Positions 16,109 to 29,095 of a stretch of 64,000 nucleotides of DNA are shown here, one piece after another (the first letter of the stretch is position 1; the number at the start of each line of letters is the position of its first letter). The stretch is from Planctomycetota bacterium. Lineage in GTDB: Bacteria; Planctomycetota; UBA1135; UBA2386. The position numbers and the translations under genes are program-made. A model generated the notes under the pieces. That model ran no database searches, was not told where the DNA came from, and saw only the letters and a list, made by a program, of their open reading frames with translations. The stretch lies in assembly GCA_020848735.1 (NCBI GenBank), contig JADLHO010000090.1, positions 1 to 64,000 on the forward strand, in the 5' to 3' direction.

Positions 16109-16298
16109 TCCGGAGCACGGCGCGTCTCGCCGGATCGCATCGGATCCGTCTCGGCCTTGCGCCGCACCCTGGGGACACCGACAGTTCCCGCCCCGATCGA
16201 CGAGCGAGCGCGGCCGCGACATCGCCGTCACCGGACGCGGTTCCCGTCGTAGACCGCGCCCTTCCGACGTCCACTCGCCCACTCACGACCCGCCCGCC

Positions 16299-16685
16299 AT
16301 GGAGAAGAAAGACGCTCAGCCGGAAGCCGCGCAGAACCCGCTCGGGATGCTCGGCGATGGCCGCTTGCCGAGTTCCGCGATGCGCAGCTACGCGCTGCTG
16401 AAGCCGGAGCTCAAGGCGATCTACATGCAGTTCTACAAAGCGACCTACGGCAAGTCGCACCTGGACGACAAGACGAAGGAATTCGTCGCGATCGCCGCGG
16501 CACTCGCGCTCGGGTGCAAGGGTTGCACCGAGGGCCACCTGAAGAAGGCGAAGAAGGACGGCGCCACGGCGGACGAGATCTCCGAGGTCATCGCGATCAC
16601 GCTCGGCGTCGCCGCGGCGACGATCGTCGATCGCTCGGACATCGCGAACTTCCACCTGGGCGGTCTCTTCGAGCGCCCGCAGTGA
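16299..16685 (+). CDS. Carboxymuconolactone decarboxylase / AhpD-like protein
   Basis: The 128-residue protein is an all-helical AhpD-like fold. LDDKTKEFVAIAAALALGC followed by KGCTEGHLKKAKKDGAT gives the CxxC...H motif (GCKGCTEGH) of redox-active members that reduce peroxiredoxin-type partners. ISEVIAITLGVAAATIVD completes the conserved helix. It is more likely a thiol-disulfide or peroxidase partner than a true decarboxylase. The start at 16299 is the ATG closest to the conserved region. A 190-base gap lies before it. Confidence 0.85.
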   Translation: MEKKDAQPEAAQNPLGMLGDGRLPSSAMRSYALLKPELKAIYMQFYKATYGKSHLDDKTKEFVAIAAALALGCKGCTEGHLKKAKKDGATADEISEVIAITLGVAAATIVDRSDIANFHLGGLFERPQ

Positions 16686-16803
16686 GCGCCGCGGCCGCGT
16701 GATCCGCGCGGCGGATCCGCGACGGCTCATGCGCGCGCGCTGACGAGGCGACGGGATCTTGGACGAACCGGGCCGCGGACACGCTCGTTATCCTCCCCGT
16801 CCG

Positions 16804-18207
16804 ATGTCCACGCCGACGACTCGTTTCCGGCCGGTGTCACCGCTGCGCGAATGGTCGCGCGTGATCGCCGCCGGTGCCCTGCTCGCGATCGTCCTGTTCG
16901 CGTACCTGGTGCCTTCCGGCAAGCAGAAGCCCCCCGCGCTCGGCTTCGAGGAGAACCAGGCGATCCAGGTCGCGACGCCGCAGCTCGATCGCGAGCTGCT
17001 CGCGACGGTGAGCGACGCGAGCGCCGAGTCGCGCATGGTCGTCGAGGAGGCCGCGCTCGCCCATCTGCTCGAGAAGTCGCTGGGCGTGGTGCCGACCGTC
17101 GCCGAAGCGCTCGGCCGTCCCGAGGAGCCGCTCGCCATCGACGTGCTGCGGGGTTCTCCCGACAGCTTCCGCGGCGCATGGCTCTGGTACTCTGGCAAGC
17201 TCGGCTACCTCTCGCCCGGGAAGAGCGGCCACCCGCTCGATGGCTACAAGGTCTACGAGGGCTTCCTCGAGACGAACGATGCCGCGGGCAGCATCGTGAT
17301 GTTCCGCACGAGCCTCCCGTCGCCCGAGCTCCAGGTCGGGGATTGGGTGCGCATCGAGGGCTTCTTCCTCAAGCTGCGCGACAGCCACGTGCTGCCCGAA
17401 GCGAAGCAGGCGCCGCTGCTGGTCGGCGCCGAGCTCATCGCGGAGCCGAAGCCCTGGGAGCCGGTGACCGCTCTCGATCCCGCGCTGCTCGACACGATCC
17501 GCGATGGCGTCTTCGAGGCCGGCGAGGGTCCCGATGTCGGCTTCAAGATCGTCGACGAACAGGACGCGCGCGCCGACCTCGAGGCATCCCAGTCCGATGC
17601 GCTCTGGCACCTCGCGAGCTTCGCGCGGCGTGCGAGCCAGGGTCCCGACGACACGCTGGAGAATTGGCGCAAGGAGCCGGCCTTCACGCGCGCCGAGCAG
17701 ATGCGCAAGGTCCGCGCGGGCGGGCTCGCCCGCGGCACCCGCTTCCGGGTCCTCGGGTCCTTCGTGATGTCGCGCTGGTCGGCCGCGAACCCGAACCCGA
17801 TCGGGGTCTCGCACTGGTCGACGGTCTGGGTCACCACACCCGACCTCGGCGGCAAGCTGCTCCCGGTCTGGGTGCCGCAGAAGGTCACGGGCTTCCGCTT
17901 CGGCGACCCCGTGGAGGTCCGCGCCCACTACTTCAAGCGGATGCTCTACGAGACCGGTCAGGGCGGGATGGCGCTGACGCCGGTCTTCGTCGCGGCGCGC
18001 CTCGATCGCTACGTCACGCTGCCGCCGAGCCCGGTGACCATGGCGCTCAAGTATGGCTTCGCCGCGGCGGCGGCCGGCATCGTCGTCCTGCTCTACTTCC
18101 TCAACCGTCGTGATCGCGGTCAGAGCGAAGAGACGGCGAAGCACGTCGCCGAGCGGCGGCGCAAGCGCGTCGCGGTCGCGATGTCGGCGCCGTCGGATCC
18201 GTCGTGA
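16804..18207 (+). CDS. Membrane protein with two end helices and an extracytoplasmic middle
   Basis: The 467-residue protein has a hydrophobic helix near the N-terminus ([18 protein letters not shown], about 19-37) and another near the C-terminus ([17 protein letters not shown], about 412-430), with a basic cytoplasmic tail. The middle, of about 370 residues, contains OB-like strand patterns (for example [10 protein letters not shown] near 185 and [14 protein letters not shown] near 375). I do not recognise the family. The stop overlaps the aroB start by four bases (GTGA), so it is expressed with aroB, although that may only reflect gene packing. Confidence 0.75.
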   Translation: MSTPTTRFRPVSPLREWSRVIAAGALLAIVLFAYLVPSGKQKPPALGFEENQAIQVATPQLDRELLATVSDASAESRMVVEEAALAHLLEKSLGVVPTVAEALGRPEEPLAIDVLRGSPDSFRGAWLWYSGKLGYLSPGKSGHPLDGYKVYEGFLETNDAAGSIVMFRTSLPSPELQVGDWVRIEGFFLKLRDSHVLPEAKQAPLLVGAELIAEPKPWEPVTALDPALLDTIRDGVFEAGEGPDVGFKIVDEQDARADLEASQSDALWHLASFARRASQGPDDTLENWRKEPAFTRAEQMRKVRAGGLARGTRFRVLGSFVMSRWSAANPNPIGVSHWSTVWVTTPDLGGKLLPVWVPQKVTGFRFGDPVEVRAHYFKRMLYETGQGGMALTPVFVAARLDRYVTLPPSPVTMALKYGFAAAAAGIVVLLYFLNRRDRGQSEETAKHVAERRRKRVAVAMSAPSDPS

Positions 18208-19256
18208 GCGACACCGACTCGCTGCTCTGCGCACCGGCGGGTTGGCGCGCGAGCCGGATTCGCTTCGTGACGGACGCCGCGCGGGCGGTCGTCGCGCTGC
18301 GGGCACCCGAACTCGCGCCGAGGACCTTCGTCGTCCTCGACGCGGGTGCCGCCCGCGCCCACCCCGCGCTGCGAGAGGCGGCCGGGCCGGCGGCGATCGA
18401 GCTCGCGGGCGGGGAGCGCGGCAAGGACTTCGCCACGCTCGAGCTGCTGCTGCGCGAACTCGTGCGGCGTGGTGTCACACGCGATGCGCGCGTCGTCGCG
18501 ATCGGCGGCGGTGCCCACTGCGATCTGGTCGGACTCGCGGCCTCGCTCTGCCTCCGCGGCGTCGAACTCGTCCTCGTGCCGAGCACGCTCCTCGCGATGG
18601 TCGATGCCAGCGTCGGCGGCAAGACGGCGATCGACCTGCCGGAGGGCAAGAACCTGGTGGGGTCCTTCTGGCCGGCCTCGGAGGTGCTCGTCGACGTCGG
18701 TCTCGCCGCCACCCCGTCGGAGCCCGAGTTCCGCGCGGGGCTCGCCGAGCTCGCGAAGGTCGCGATCGGCATCGACGCCGCGCTCTTCGCCGCGTGCGAG
18801 CGCGACGCCGCCGCGCTGCTCGCGCGGGACGCGGCGCCGCTCGCCGCCGCGGTCCGGGCCGCCGTGGCCGCGAAGCTCCGCATCGTGACCGCCGATCCGC
18901 TCGAGCGCGGCGAGCGGCGGCTGCTGAATCTCGGCCACACCCTCGGCCACGCGCTCGAGGCCCGCTCGGGCTACGCCATGCCGCATGGCCTCGCCGTCGC
19001 CCAGGGCCTGCACCACGTATTGGGACTCGCGGTGGAGCTCGCGCTGCTGAGCTCCGCCGACGGCGCCCGGTGCGCCGCGCTGCTCGATGCGCTGGGGCTC
19101 CCCGCCGGGCCGCTGCCACCGCCCGCCGAGCTCCTCGACTTCGTGGCCCGCGACAAGAAGCTCGATGCGGCGGGACTCACCGTGGTGCTCCCCACGGCCC
19201 CGGGCAGCTCGCGACTCGTGAAGCTCTCGCCGCGCGCGTTCCTGCGCATGGCCTGA
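18204..19256 (+). CDS. aroB: 3-dehydroquinate synthase
   Basis: The 350-residue protein has the DHQ synthase signatures: [16 protein letters not shown] (NAD-binding), [36 protein letters not shown], and the metal and active-site motifs [13 protein letters not shown] and [11 protein letters not shown]. It converts DAHP to 3-dehydroquinate in the shikimate pathway and needs NAD and a divalent metal. The usual GGGVVGDLAGF is here [11 protein letters not shown], a modest variation at a well-conserved loop. It starts with GTG overlapping the upstream stop. carB follows after 62 bases. Confidence 0.92.
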   Translation: MSDTDSLLCAPAGWRASRIRFVTDAARAVVALRAPELAPRTFVVLDAGAARAHPALREAAGPAAIELAGGERGKDFATLELLLRELVRRGVTRDARVVAIGGGAHCDLVGLAASLCLRGVELVLVPSTLLAMVDASVGGKTAIDLPEGKNLVGSFWPASEVLVDVGLAATPSEPEFRAGLAELAKVAIGIDAALFAACERDAAALLARDAAPLAAAVRAAVAAKLRIVTADPLERGERRLLNLGHTLGHALEARSGYAMPHGLAVAQGLHHVLGLAVELALLSSADGARCAALLDALGLPAGPLPPPAELLDFVARDKKLDAAGLTVVLPTAPGSSRLVKLSPRAFLRMA

Positions 19257-19318
19257 GTCCCGCCCAGGGAAAGGTCTCGCGGGCGACGCTCGCATCTGCT
19301 GTAGTTCTCGCCCCAAAG

Positions 19319-22585
<3,267 letters not shown>

Positions 22586-22598
22586 TGTCGGCGGGTCA

Positions 22599-23315
22599 TC
22601 AGGTGCTCGCGACACCGACCCCGCAGTCGAGCGAGATCCCGCGCAGGTCGACCTCGCGGAGCACGGCGCGGGCGAGGAGTTCGAGGTAGCTCGCCCGCGG
22701 CACGGCGACGGCGCCCAGCGAGTTGAGGTGCTCGGTCGGCAACTGCACGTCGAAGAGCGCGATGCCGCGCGCGAAGAAGCTCCTCACCGCGGCGACCAAC
22801 GCGACCTTGGAGAGGTCGGTCACGCGGTGGAACTTGCTCTCGGCGGCGAAGAAGCCACCGATCTGCACGCCGTAGAGTCCGGCGGCGAGCGCCCCGTCGA
22901 CGCGCACCTCGACGCTGTGCGCATGCCCCAACCGATGGAGGGCGGCATAGGCGTCGATCATCTCCGGGAGGATCCAGGTCCCGTCCTCGCGATCCTCCGC
23001 GCACGCCTGCATCACCTCGACGAAGGCCGTGTCGAAGTGCAGCGTGAACCCGCCGCGGCGGATCGTCCGGGCGAGGCTGCGCGACACGTGGAGCGAGTCC
23101 GGTGTGAACACCGCGCGAGGATCGGGCGACCACCACAGCGGCGGCACGCCGAGTTCGTACCACGGGAAGATCCCGTTGCGGTATGCCTCGAGCAGCCACG
23201 GCGGCGACAGGGCACCACCGACCGCGACCAGTCCCTCCGCATCGGCGCGCCGCGGGTCCGGGAAGCGCGGCGGACCGGTGGGCGCGAGCACCTGCGGCCG
23301 GAAGCGCCTCGTCAT
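22599..23315 (-). CDS. aat: Leucyl/phenylalanyl-tRNA--protein transferase
   Basis: The 238-residue protein is an N-end-rule aminoacyl transferase. Hallmarks are the start FPDPRRADAEGLVAVGGALS, YRNGIFPWYE, WWSPDPRAVF, GTWILPEMIDAYAALHRLGH, SVEVRVDGALAAGLYGVQIG and FFAAESKFHRVTDLSKVAL, followed by FDVQLPTEHLNSLGAVAVPR. It transfers Leu or Phe to the N-terminus of proteins with basic ends. It is the last gene of a long minus-strand train, and its ATG overlaps the stop of the NUDIX gene before it. Confidence 0.95.
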   Translation of the reverse strand: MTRRFRPQVLAPTGPPRFPDPRRADAEGLVAVGGALSPPWLLEAYRNGIFPWYELGVPPLWWSPDPRAVFTPDSLHVSRSLARTIRRGGFTLHFDTAFVEVMQACAEDREDGTWILPEMIDAYAALHRLGHAHSVEVRVDGALAAGLYGVQIGGFFAAESKFHRVTDLSKVALVAAVRSFFARGIALFDVQLPTEHLNSLGAVAVPRASYLELLARAVLREVDLRGISLDCGVGVAST

Positions 23316-24163
23316 GCGTCGAGCCTCGTGCGCAGGCCGGCGACCAATGCCGGGTACTCGCCGCCCTCGACGTCCAGCAGACCGTGCCGGACGAGGAAGT
23401 CGAGGATCACGAGGTTGCAGTTGAACTTGAAGCGCGTCGTGTCGCGCGCGATCGCCGCGACCTCGTCGATGGGAAGTCGCTCGAAGGACTCGACCTCACC
23501 GTCGACGACCCGCGGGACGAAGTCGCTCGGCAGCTCGAGGTCGAAGCAGAACAGGGTGTCGGGGCGCAGACCGAGCTCGTCCTCGAAGACGTAGCTCACG
23601 ACGCCGACCGCCCGCGCGGTGCGCGCGAGCGCCGGCGGGATCCCGGCTTCCTCGCCGCACTCCTTCACGACGTTGTCGAGGAGGCCGATGCCATGCGGCT
23701 GGCCTCCGGCGACGACGTTGTCGAGCAGACCGGGAAAGACCGGCTTGCCGCGGGCACGCGTCGCGATCCACATCTCGATGCCCCGCGGCCCGCGCACGTA
23801 GCCGTTGACGTGCACACCGCACGACGCGATGCCGAGAGCGGGCACGGCCGCGCGATCCACGAGCGCGAGGGGCTCGCCGCGGGCGCGGCGCGCGACGGGA
23901 TACAGCTCGCCGGTCGGCCGCCGCGTCACGCCCTCGCGCACGAGCCGTGCGGCGAGCGACGCGAACGACGCACTGCGCGAAGCGAAGCACTCCCCGCGGA
24001 CCCGAAGACCGCGCTCGTCGTCGACCACGGCCTCGGCGAGGTCCGCAAGCAGTGCGAGGCGGTCCCGCCGCACGAAGCCCACGCGCTGGTCGCCGACGTG
24101 GAGCGGGCGATGCGCTTCGAGGCGATGGCGATTGCACTCGGCGATGCGCTCCTGCCAGGTCAT
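23312..24163 (-). CDS. NUDIX hydrolase with DUF4743-like N-terminus
   Basis: The 283-residue protein has an N-terminal DUF4743-like domain (about 1-120; ERIAECNRHRLEAHRPLHVG, then VGFVRRDRLALL) and a C-terminal NUDIX domain. The latter contains VFPGLLDNVVAGGQPHGIGL, then NVVKECGEEAGIP (the REUXEEXGU part, with KECGEEAG). These two domains together occur in proteins annotated as thiamine pyrophosphokinase-related NUDIX enzymes of plants and bacteria. A role in cleaving damaged thiamine diphosphate derivatives has been shown for such proteins, and the same role here is only an inference. It overlaps both neighbours by four bases. Confidence 0.8.
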   Translation of the reverse strand: MTWQERIAECNRHRLEAHRPLHVGDQRVGFVRRDRLALLADLAEAVVDDERGLRVRGECFASRSASFASLAARLVREGVTRRPTGELYPVARRARGEPLALVDRAAVPALGIASCGVHVNGYVRGPRGIEMWIATRARGKPVFPGLLDNVVAGGQPHGIGLLDNVVKECGEEAGIPPALARTARAVGVVSYVFEDELGLRPDTLFCFDLELPSDFVPRVVDGEVESFERLPIDEVAAIARDTTRFKFNCNLVILDFLVRHGLLDVEGGEYPALVAGLRTRLDA

Positions 24164-24939
24164 CGCGTATCCCCGCTGCGCTCGGGCCGCTGCCGCGGTC
24201 GTTCGCCGGGCGACGGATCGTCGAGCGTGGGGTCGAAGAGCCGATCGACCCGTTCGCGGCGCTCGTCCCGCAAGGGCTCCAGCCGGTAGAAGGGCACGAG
24301 CCGGTCGTCGCCGGCGAGGTCGAGGCCGACGAGGCCGCCGAGGAAGTCGACGAACTCGAAGGGGTTGAAGCCGAGTCGCCCGTGCGCGATCAGCACCGTG
24401 GCCCCGATCTCGAAGCAGCCGCGCTGCCACACCGATCGGCGCGTGACGAAGATCGGCGCACCCGGCTCGACGAGCAGATCGGTCAGCCAGGTCGCATGTC
24501 CGGCCTTGCCGAGCTCGGCCGCGTTGATGAGCGCGTAGTACTCGACGCTCGTGACCCCGTGGCAGCGGATCCACCGCTCGTTCGGCAGGTTGAGCCCACT
24601 GATCGCGAGCCGCAGCAGGTTCGACGAGCGCTCGCTGCGCTTCGATGCCTGGGACTCGAGTTCGGCGCCGATCGACTCGTAGGCGAGGCGCGGCGTCGTG
24701 ATGACGTCGCTCTCCAGCCAGATGCCGTGGACGCCGCGATCGAGCCAACCGACGTTCTGCGTGTAGGTGACGATGCCGAGCCCCGGCGAGACCCAATCGG
24801 TTGCGTGGGCCTCGACGCCGAGGCCGATACCCACGCCCGCCGCGATGCGGAAGCAGTCGGCGCCGTCGCGGGCACGACGCTCGAGCCAGGAGCAGGCCGG
24901 CAGCAGGGCGAGCAGCAGGACTCCGGCGCGCGCCGTCAC
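24160..24939 (-). CDS. Lipoprotein of unknown function
   Basis: The 259-residue protein starts with GTG and a short signal peptide ending in the lipobox LLPAC, so it is probably a lipoprotein. The body includes GVGIGLGVEAHATDWVSPGL and repeated aromatic strands, with FNPFEFVDFLGGLVGLDLAG near the C-terminus. The Pro/Arg-rich tail is low complexity. I do not recognise the family. It overlaps the upstream coiled-coil gene and the downstream NUDIX gene by four bases each. Confidence 0.75.
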   Translation of the reverse strand: MTARAGVLLLALLPACSWLERRARDGADCFRIAAGVGIGLGVEAHATDWVSPGLGIVTYTQNVGWLDRGVHGIWLESDVITTPRLAYESIGAELESQASKRSERSSNLLRLAISGLNLPNERWIRCHGVTSVEYYALINAAELGKAGHATWLTDLLVEPGAPIFVTRRSVWQRGCFEIGATVLIAHGRLGFNPFEFVDFLGGLVGLDLAGDDRLVPFYRLEPLRDERRERVDRLFDPTLDDPSPGERPRQRPERSGDTR

Positions 24940-25943
24940 TTCTCCTTCAGCCTCCGCAGCGCGGTGTGCTGATCCTCGCGGTCGGCGACTTCGAGGAAGT
25001 CGACGCCGCCGTCCTCGCGGTGGCGGAAGTAGACCCGCAGCTTGATCGAGGCGCGGAGGCTCCAGAGGTCCTGGCCTTCGATCGGCTTGACCTCGAGGCC
25101 CGGATAGGCATGCCCCTCGGTGCAGAAGAGCAGCGCGGCCTGCACCGCCTGCTCGATCGCGCGACGGTCCTTGTCGGCGAGCGACTTGTAGAACGACGGC
25201 TGGAAGTAGGGCAGCCGGAACTCGTCGGCGAGCGCCGGCTCGACCGCGGCTTCCGTCTTCCGCCGCTTGCCCGACGGCACGAGCGCAACCAGTTCCTGCA
25301 CGCGCTCGTCGAGCTCGCGGATCCGCGCCTGGCGCAGTGCCACCAGTCGCCGCAGCTCGGCCTCGGTGGCGAGCAGGTCGTCGCGCTCCTTCTCGATCTC
25401 GCGCAGGCGGCGCTCGAGGTCCGGGGCCTTCGATGGACCGCGTTCCGTGCGGCGCGACGAGCGCGCGAGCGCCGCATCGAGCTCGGCGCGCGTGCGTGCC
25501 GCCCGGGACTCGGCCTCGAGCGCGCGCCGGTTCAGCGCGGACTCGCGATCGCGCCACTCCGCGGCGAGGAGGCGCAGTCGTTCCATCTCGGTCCGCAGCT
25601 CCGCGTTCTCGCGCGTGCGCAGCGCGAGGAGCGCGTCGGCGTCGCTGCGCTCGAGGGACGCATCCGTCGCGGTCTGCCTGGGCGCGTCGAGCCGGGCGAG
25701 GAGGGCGCGGCAGGTCGCCTCGAGGACCTCGGGACGCTTCGCGTCCAGGAGCAACGGGACGAGCTTCGCCGCGGGAGTCCGCTCGATGCGGAAGCCCTTC
25801 GGGCTGAGGCCGTGCTCCTGCGCCATCGCGCGGAGCTCCGCGATCGGGATCGCCCGGGCGAGCAGCGTGCCGAGGTCGACCCGGCCGGCGTGCTCGAGCG
25901 CCTCACGGACGAGCCTCGCCAGCACCGGGTCGGGCGTGCTCAC
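24936..25943 (-). CDS. Coiled-coil protein with a RelE-like C-terminal domain
   Basis: The 335-residue protein has an N-terminal helical part (1-90), a long charged coiled coil (about 100-225, heavy in Glu, Arg, Ala and Leu) and a compact C-terminal domain (about 240-335). That domain, with FYKSLADKDRRAIEQAVQAA, LWSLRASIKLRVYFRHRED and DFLEVADREDQHTALRRL, follows the RelE/ParE/HigB order of two helices, a basic strand ending LRVYF and a last strand with an acidic-His motif. A fusion of this toxin-like fold to a coiled coil is unusual. No antitoxin is adjacent. The domain call is by pattern, and the function is unknown. Confidence 0.7.
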   Translation of the reverse strand: MSTPDPVLARLVREALEHAGRVDLGTLLARAIPIAELRAMAQEHGLSPKGFRIERTPAAKLVPLLLDAKRPEVLEATCRALLARLDAPRQTATDASLERSDADALLALRTRENAELRTEMERLRLLAAEWRDRESALNRRALEAESRAARTRAELDAALARSSRRTERGPSKAPDLERRLREIEKERDDLLATEAELRRLVALRQARIRELDERVQELVALVPSGKRRKTEAAVEPALADEFRLPYFQPSFYKSLADKDRRAIEQAVQAALLFCTEGHAYPGLEVKPIEGQDLWSLRASIKLRVYFRHREDGGVDFLEVADREDQHTALRRLKEK

Positions 25944-26004
25944 GTGCTCCCGCCCACGCGACGCATCGCCGCGGCCACCGCCATCGACACTCGGGACTCG
26001 AAGT

Positions 26005-26499
26005 TCATCGCGAGGCGCGGGAGTCTAGCAGCGGGTAGATCGGCTCCACCGGATAGCTCGACAACACCGCCTCGTCGTGACGGAGTTCGATCGCCTCGCG
26101 CTCGGCCGCGTTCGGACTCGGAGCATCCTGCCACGCGCGCCAGAGGCCCCATTCGAGCGCGTCGAAGGGCGCGCCGAGCAGCAGCGTGCCGACGCGCCAG
26201 AACAGGAACGAGGGGAAGAGGAGGGTCGAAGTCGGATCGGCCTGCAGCGGCGTGGTCGCCTTCTGGTAGCGGTAGACGCCCCAGGTCACGGGCAACGCGA
26301 CCACGGAGACCGGCGCACCGACCGCGAAACCCGCGATCCCGCCGACGGTCGCCGGACTGCGGACGAAGACCGTGCGGCCGGTGCGGTCGTCGCGCAGCTC
26401 ATCGGTGTACTGCACGACCTGCGCGCAGCCCTGCAGAGCAGCGACGGCGAGGCCGAGACCCAATGCATGCAGGACGGCGCGCGGTACCGCCATGGTCAC
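26005..26499 (-). CDS. Probable lipoprotein, hypothetical
   Basis: The 164-residue protein has a signal segment with lipobox ALQGC near residue 25, then a region with two hydrophobic stretches (TVGGIAGFAVGAPVSVVALP and TLLFPSFLFWRVGTLLLGAP), and a polar tail. I recognise no family. GTG at 26499 overlaps the previous stop as GTGA. An ATG at 26493 gives almost the same protein, and either may be the start. It follows the PilO-like gene and may be a lipoprotein partner, like PilP in type IV pilus operons, but it has no PilP motif. Confidence 0.65.
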   Translation of the reverse strand: MTMAVPRAVLHALGLGLAVAALQGCAQVVQYTDELRDDRTGRTVFVRSPATVGGIAGFAVGAPVSVVALPVTWGVYRYQKATTPLQADPTSTLLFPSFLFWRVGTLLLGAPFDALEWGLWRAWQDAPSPNAAEREAIELRHDEAVLSSYPVEPIYPLLDSRASR

Positions 26500-27092
26500 G
26501 AGGCGCGTTGCTTCGGACGACGCCGCGCGAACTCCAACCTCTCGAGCTTCCAGTTGTCGCCGACCGTCTTCGGCGGCGCCTTCTTCTGCTTCGTCAGCTC
26601 CAGGACGTCGGCGTTGCGCATCTTGAGCGTGCGCAGCTTCCAGATCTGCGATCCGCCCGACTCGCAGTTGAGGGCGACCGCGTGGATGAAGTCGCGAGGC
26701 AGGTCGAACTCCTTGCCGGCGCGCTTGAAGGTCACGCCCACCGTGAGGTCCTCCGCCTTCGCGTTGTTCGGCACGGCGCTCGGCGTCTCGTTGGTGAGCT
26801 GGAAGTCGTTGGTGCTGATGCCCGACTTGGCCGAACCGGTGATCCAGCGCTCGAAGTAGAGGCGGTAGCTCTCCGCATCGCCGCCGCGCGAGGAGTTGCT
26901 CGCCACGGTCTCCAGCTTGCGGATCGCCTCACCGATCTTGTCGAGCTCGCCCTTCGACTTCTCCGCGGCGTCGACCGCGGCGAGCGCCGCGGTCCGTTGG
27001 CCCCGCACGTACCAGAGGTAGCCCAGCGAGACCGGCAGCAGGAGCAGGCACACGAGCACGATGCCCTTGTAGAGATCCATCGACTTGAACAT
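26496..27092 (-). CDS. PilO-like inner-membrane protein
   Basis: The 198-residue protein has one N-terminal membrane helix (GIVLVCLLLLPVSLGYLWYV, about 10-29), a short coiled-coil stretch and a periplasmic domain. It lies 15 bases after the PilM-PilN fusion, the position of PilO in type IV pilus and type II secretion operons (pilMNOP). Size and layout fit PilO or GspM. I see no family-specific motif, so the call leans on position. Confidence 0.6.
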   Translation of the reverse strand: MFKSMDLYKGIVLVCLLLLPVSLGYLWYVRGQRTAALAAVDAAEKSKGELDKIGEAIRKLETVASNSSRGGDAESYRLYFERWITGSAKSGISTNDFQLTNETPSAVPNNAKAEDLTVGVTFKRAGKEFDLPRDFIHAVALNCESGGSQIWKLRTLKMRNADVLELTKQKKAPPKTVGDNWKLERLEFARRRPKQRAS

Positions 27093-27107
27093 GGCGTTCG
27101 TTGCTCC

Positions 27108-29063
27108 TCAGCCCTGGGACTCGGCCTGGAAATCGTCGCGCACCTCGAGCCTGATCCAGTAGTAGGCGCCCGGGGTGGAAGGATCGGCGAAGACCTCTTC
27201 GCCCGCGCTGCCCTGCTGGGCCCGCCCGAAACCGCTGAACGGCGAGGAGCCGTTGCCGAAGGTCGACTGCAGGGCCTCCTGCAGCTTCGTGAAGCGCTGG
27301 CGATAGTCCTCGCCGCGGAACGCGAAGCGCACCTGGAGGTACTTCTGACCCTTCGTCGCGGGGAGCGAGAGGTCGACCTCGGTGACGAGGAATTCGCCGA
27401 GGTCGCGCTCGATGGACTGCAAGGTCTCGGAGAAGGCCGAGAGCACCTGCACGCCCGAAGGGAGCTGGAGGTTCTCGTAGATCCCCGTGCTCTCCTGCTG
27501 CGCGGTGAGCTGCTTGCCGAGCCGCTCGCGGATCACGGGCAGCCGCTCGAAGGTCGGCCGCGCGATGATGTCGCGGGTCAGCTTCTCGAACTCCTGCGGG
27601 CCGAGATAGCGCTGCAGGTTGTCGGCCGAACCGGCCGACATGAGCCGCCCGACGTGGCCCCAGAAGCGCGCCTTCACGCGGCTCTCGCCGCGCGCGGCCG
27701 CCGCGTCCTGCACCTCGAAGAGCTGGCCGTAGCGCTTCTCGAGGTCGGAGACCTCCGCGCGCACGCGGAGCGCCGCGATGAAGGGGAGGAACACCGCCAG
27801 CATCGCGACGATCGCGAGCGGGAACTTCACGCGGTCGAAGCGCCGCTTGTAGGCGAACTGCTCGCGGCGGAAGTCGAAGCCACCGGCGGCGCCCATCATC
27901 CCGAGCGCGAGACCGACCGCGACCGCGATGCGCGGCCCGATCTTCTGGACCTCGTCTTCGGAGAGACCATGGCTGAGGCGACCGAGCACGTCGAGCGGCT
28001 CGATCTCGCACTCGAAGCCCTGCTTCAGCACCTCGGTGACGCCGGGGAGCTGCGACGCGCCACCGGTGTAGTAGACGCGCTCGACCTCGCTGATCCGCGG
28101 GAGCGCGGTCATGAAGCGGAGGATCTCGCGGCCGAGCCGCTCCAGGAATCGCTTGCGCGCCTTCTCGACGAGCTCGTGCGGGACGACGGACGCGCGCGCG
28201 GGCAGTTCGGTCGTCTCGCCCTCTGCCGGCTCGGGCGCCGCCGCAGCGGCCTCGTCGGCGGGCAGGGCGACGTCCTCGCCGGTGACCAGGGCTTCGCGGA
28301 CGGCGTCGCGCAGCTTCTCGACCGGCAGCTTCAGCTCCGCGGCGAGTTCCTCGGCGATCGACTCCGTCCCGATGCGGATGGCCCGCATGTCGACGAGCTT
28401 GCCGTCGACGACCGCGAGCGCACGCGTGGAACCGGCGCCGACGTCGATCACGATGCGGGCGCGGCGCCCGGTCACCGTCTCCACGACAGCGCTCGCCTGG
28501 GCGCCGGCACTCTCGGCCGCCGCCGCGGCCTTCTTCGCCGCCTCCTCACCGAAACAACCGGCCCACTCCGCGACGCGGTAGAGCGCCATCGTGTCGAGCT
28601 CGACCCGCTCCGGCTCCAGGCCCTCGGCCTCGAGCGCCTCGAGCAGCGTGCCGAGCGACTTCTTCGGCACGGCGGCGACCAGCACCGAGGACTCGCCCTC
28701 GCCGCGCTCGAAGGTCAGGAAGTCGACGACCATGTCGTCGACCGAGTGGCTGTGGATCGAGTTCTCCGCCTCGAACTTGATGACCTTGCGGATCGCATCG
28801 TCCCCGACGAACGGGATCTTGAGCGTCCGGAGCACGGCGTCGCGGCAGGGATAGCCGAGGTTCACCGTGTCGAGCTTGATGTGCTGGTCCTTCAACGCGT
28901 GCAGCGCCGCGCGGGCCTCGCCCTGCGCCACGAGTTCGGCGGACGCACCGCCGGGCACACGATCGATGCTCACCTTGGCGAGCCGAGGCTTGCGGTACGA
29001 GCCATCGAGCTCGACCACCTTCACCTCGTGCACGCCGGCGTCCAATCCGACTGCTCTGGCCAT
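27108..29063 (-). CDS. PilM-PilN-type fusion protein
   Basis: The 651-residue protein starts as PilM, an actin-like ATPase of the type IV pilus inner-membrane platform: VGLDAGVHEVKVVELDGSYR, KFEAENSIHSHSVDDMVVDF, RIVIDVGAGSTRALAVVDG (phosphate loop 2) and RVYYTGGASQLPGVTEVL (adenosine-binding motif). After FDFRREQFAYKRRFD, which resembles the PilN N-terminal sequence recognised by PilM, there is a membrane helix (about 408-430), then a 220-residue periplasmic domain like PilN. Separate pilM and pilN genes are the rule, so this is a natural fusion similar in plan to GspL. No PilB or PilT is adjacent. A 32-base gap separates it from the upstream gene. Confidence 0.85.
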   Translation of the reverse strand: MARAVGLDAGVHEVKVVELDGSYRKPRLAKVSIDRVPGGASAELVAQGEARAALHALKDQHIKLDTVNLGYPCRDAVLRTLKIPFVGDDAIRKVIKFEAENSIHSHSVDDMVVDFLTFERGEGESSVLVAAVPKKSLGTLLEALEAEGLEPERVELDTMALYRVAEWAGCFGEEAAKKAAAAAESAGAQASAVVETVTGRRARIVIDVGAGSTRALAVVDGKLVDMRAIRIGTESIAEELAAELKLPVEKLRDAVREALVTGEDVALPADEAAAAAPEPAEGETTELPARASVVPHELVEKARKRFLERLGREILRFMTALPRISEVERVYYTGGASQLPGVTEVLKQGFECEIEPLDVLGRLSHGLSEDEVQKIGPRIAVAVGLALGMMGAAGGFDFRREQFAYKRRFDRVKFPLAIVAMLAVFLPFIAALRVRAEVSDLEKRYGQLFEVQDAAAARGESRVKARFWGHVGRLMSAGSADNLQRYLGPQEFEKLTRDIIARPTFERLPVIRERLGKQLTAQQESTGIYENLQLPSGVQVLSAFSETLQSIERDLGEFLVTEVDLSLPATKGQKYLQVRFAFRGEDYRQRFTKLQEALQSTFGNGSSPFSGFGRAQQGSAGEEVFADPSTPGAYYWIRLEVRDDFQAESQG

Positions 29064-29095
29064 TCGACTACCGTCTCGTCACGGACCCGATGAAG

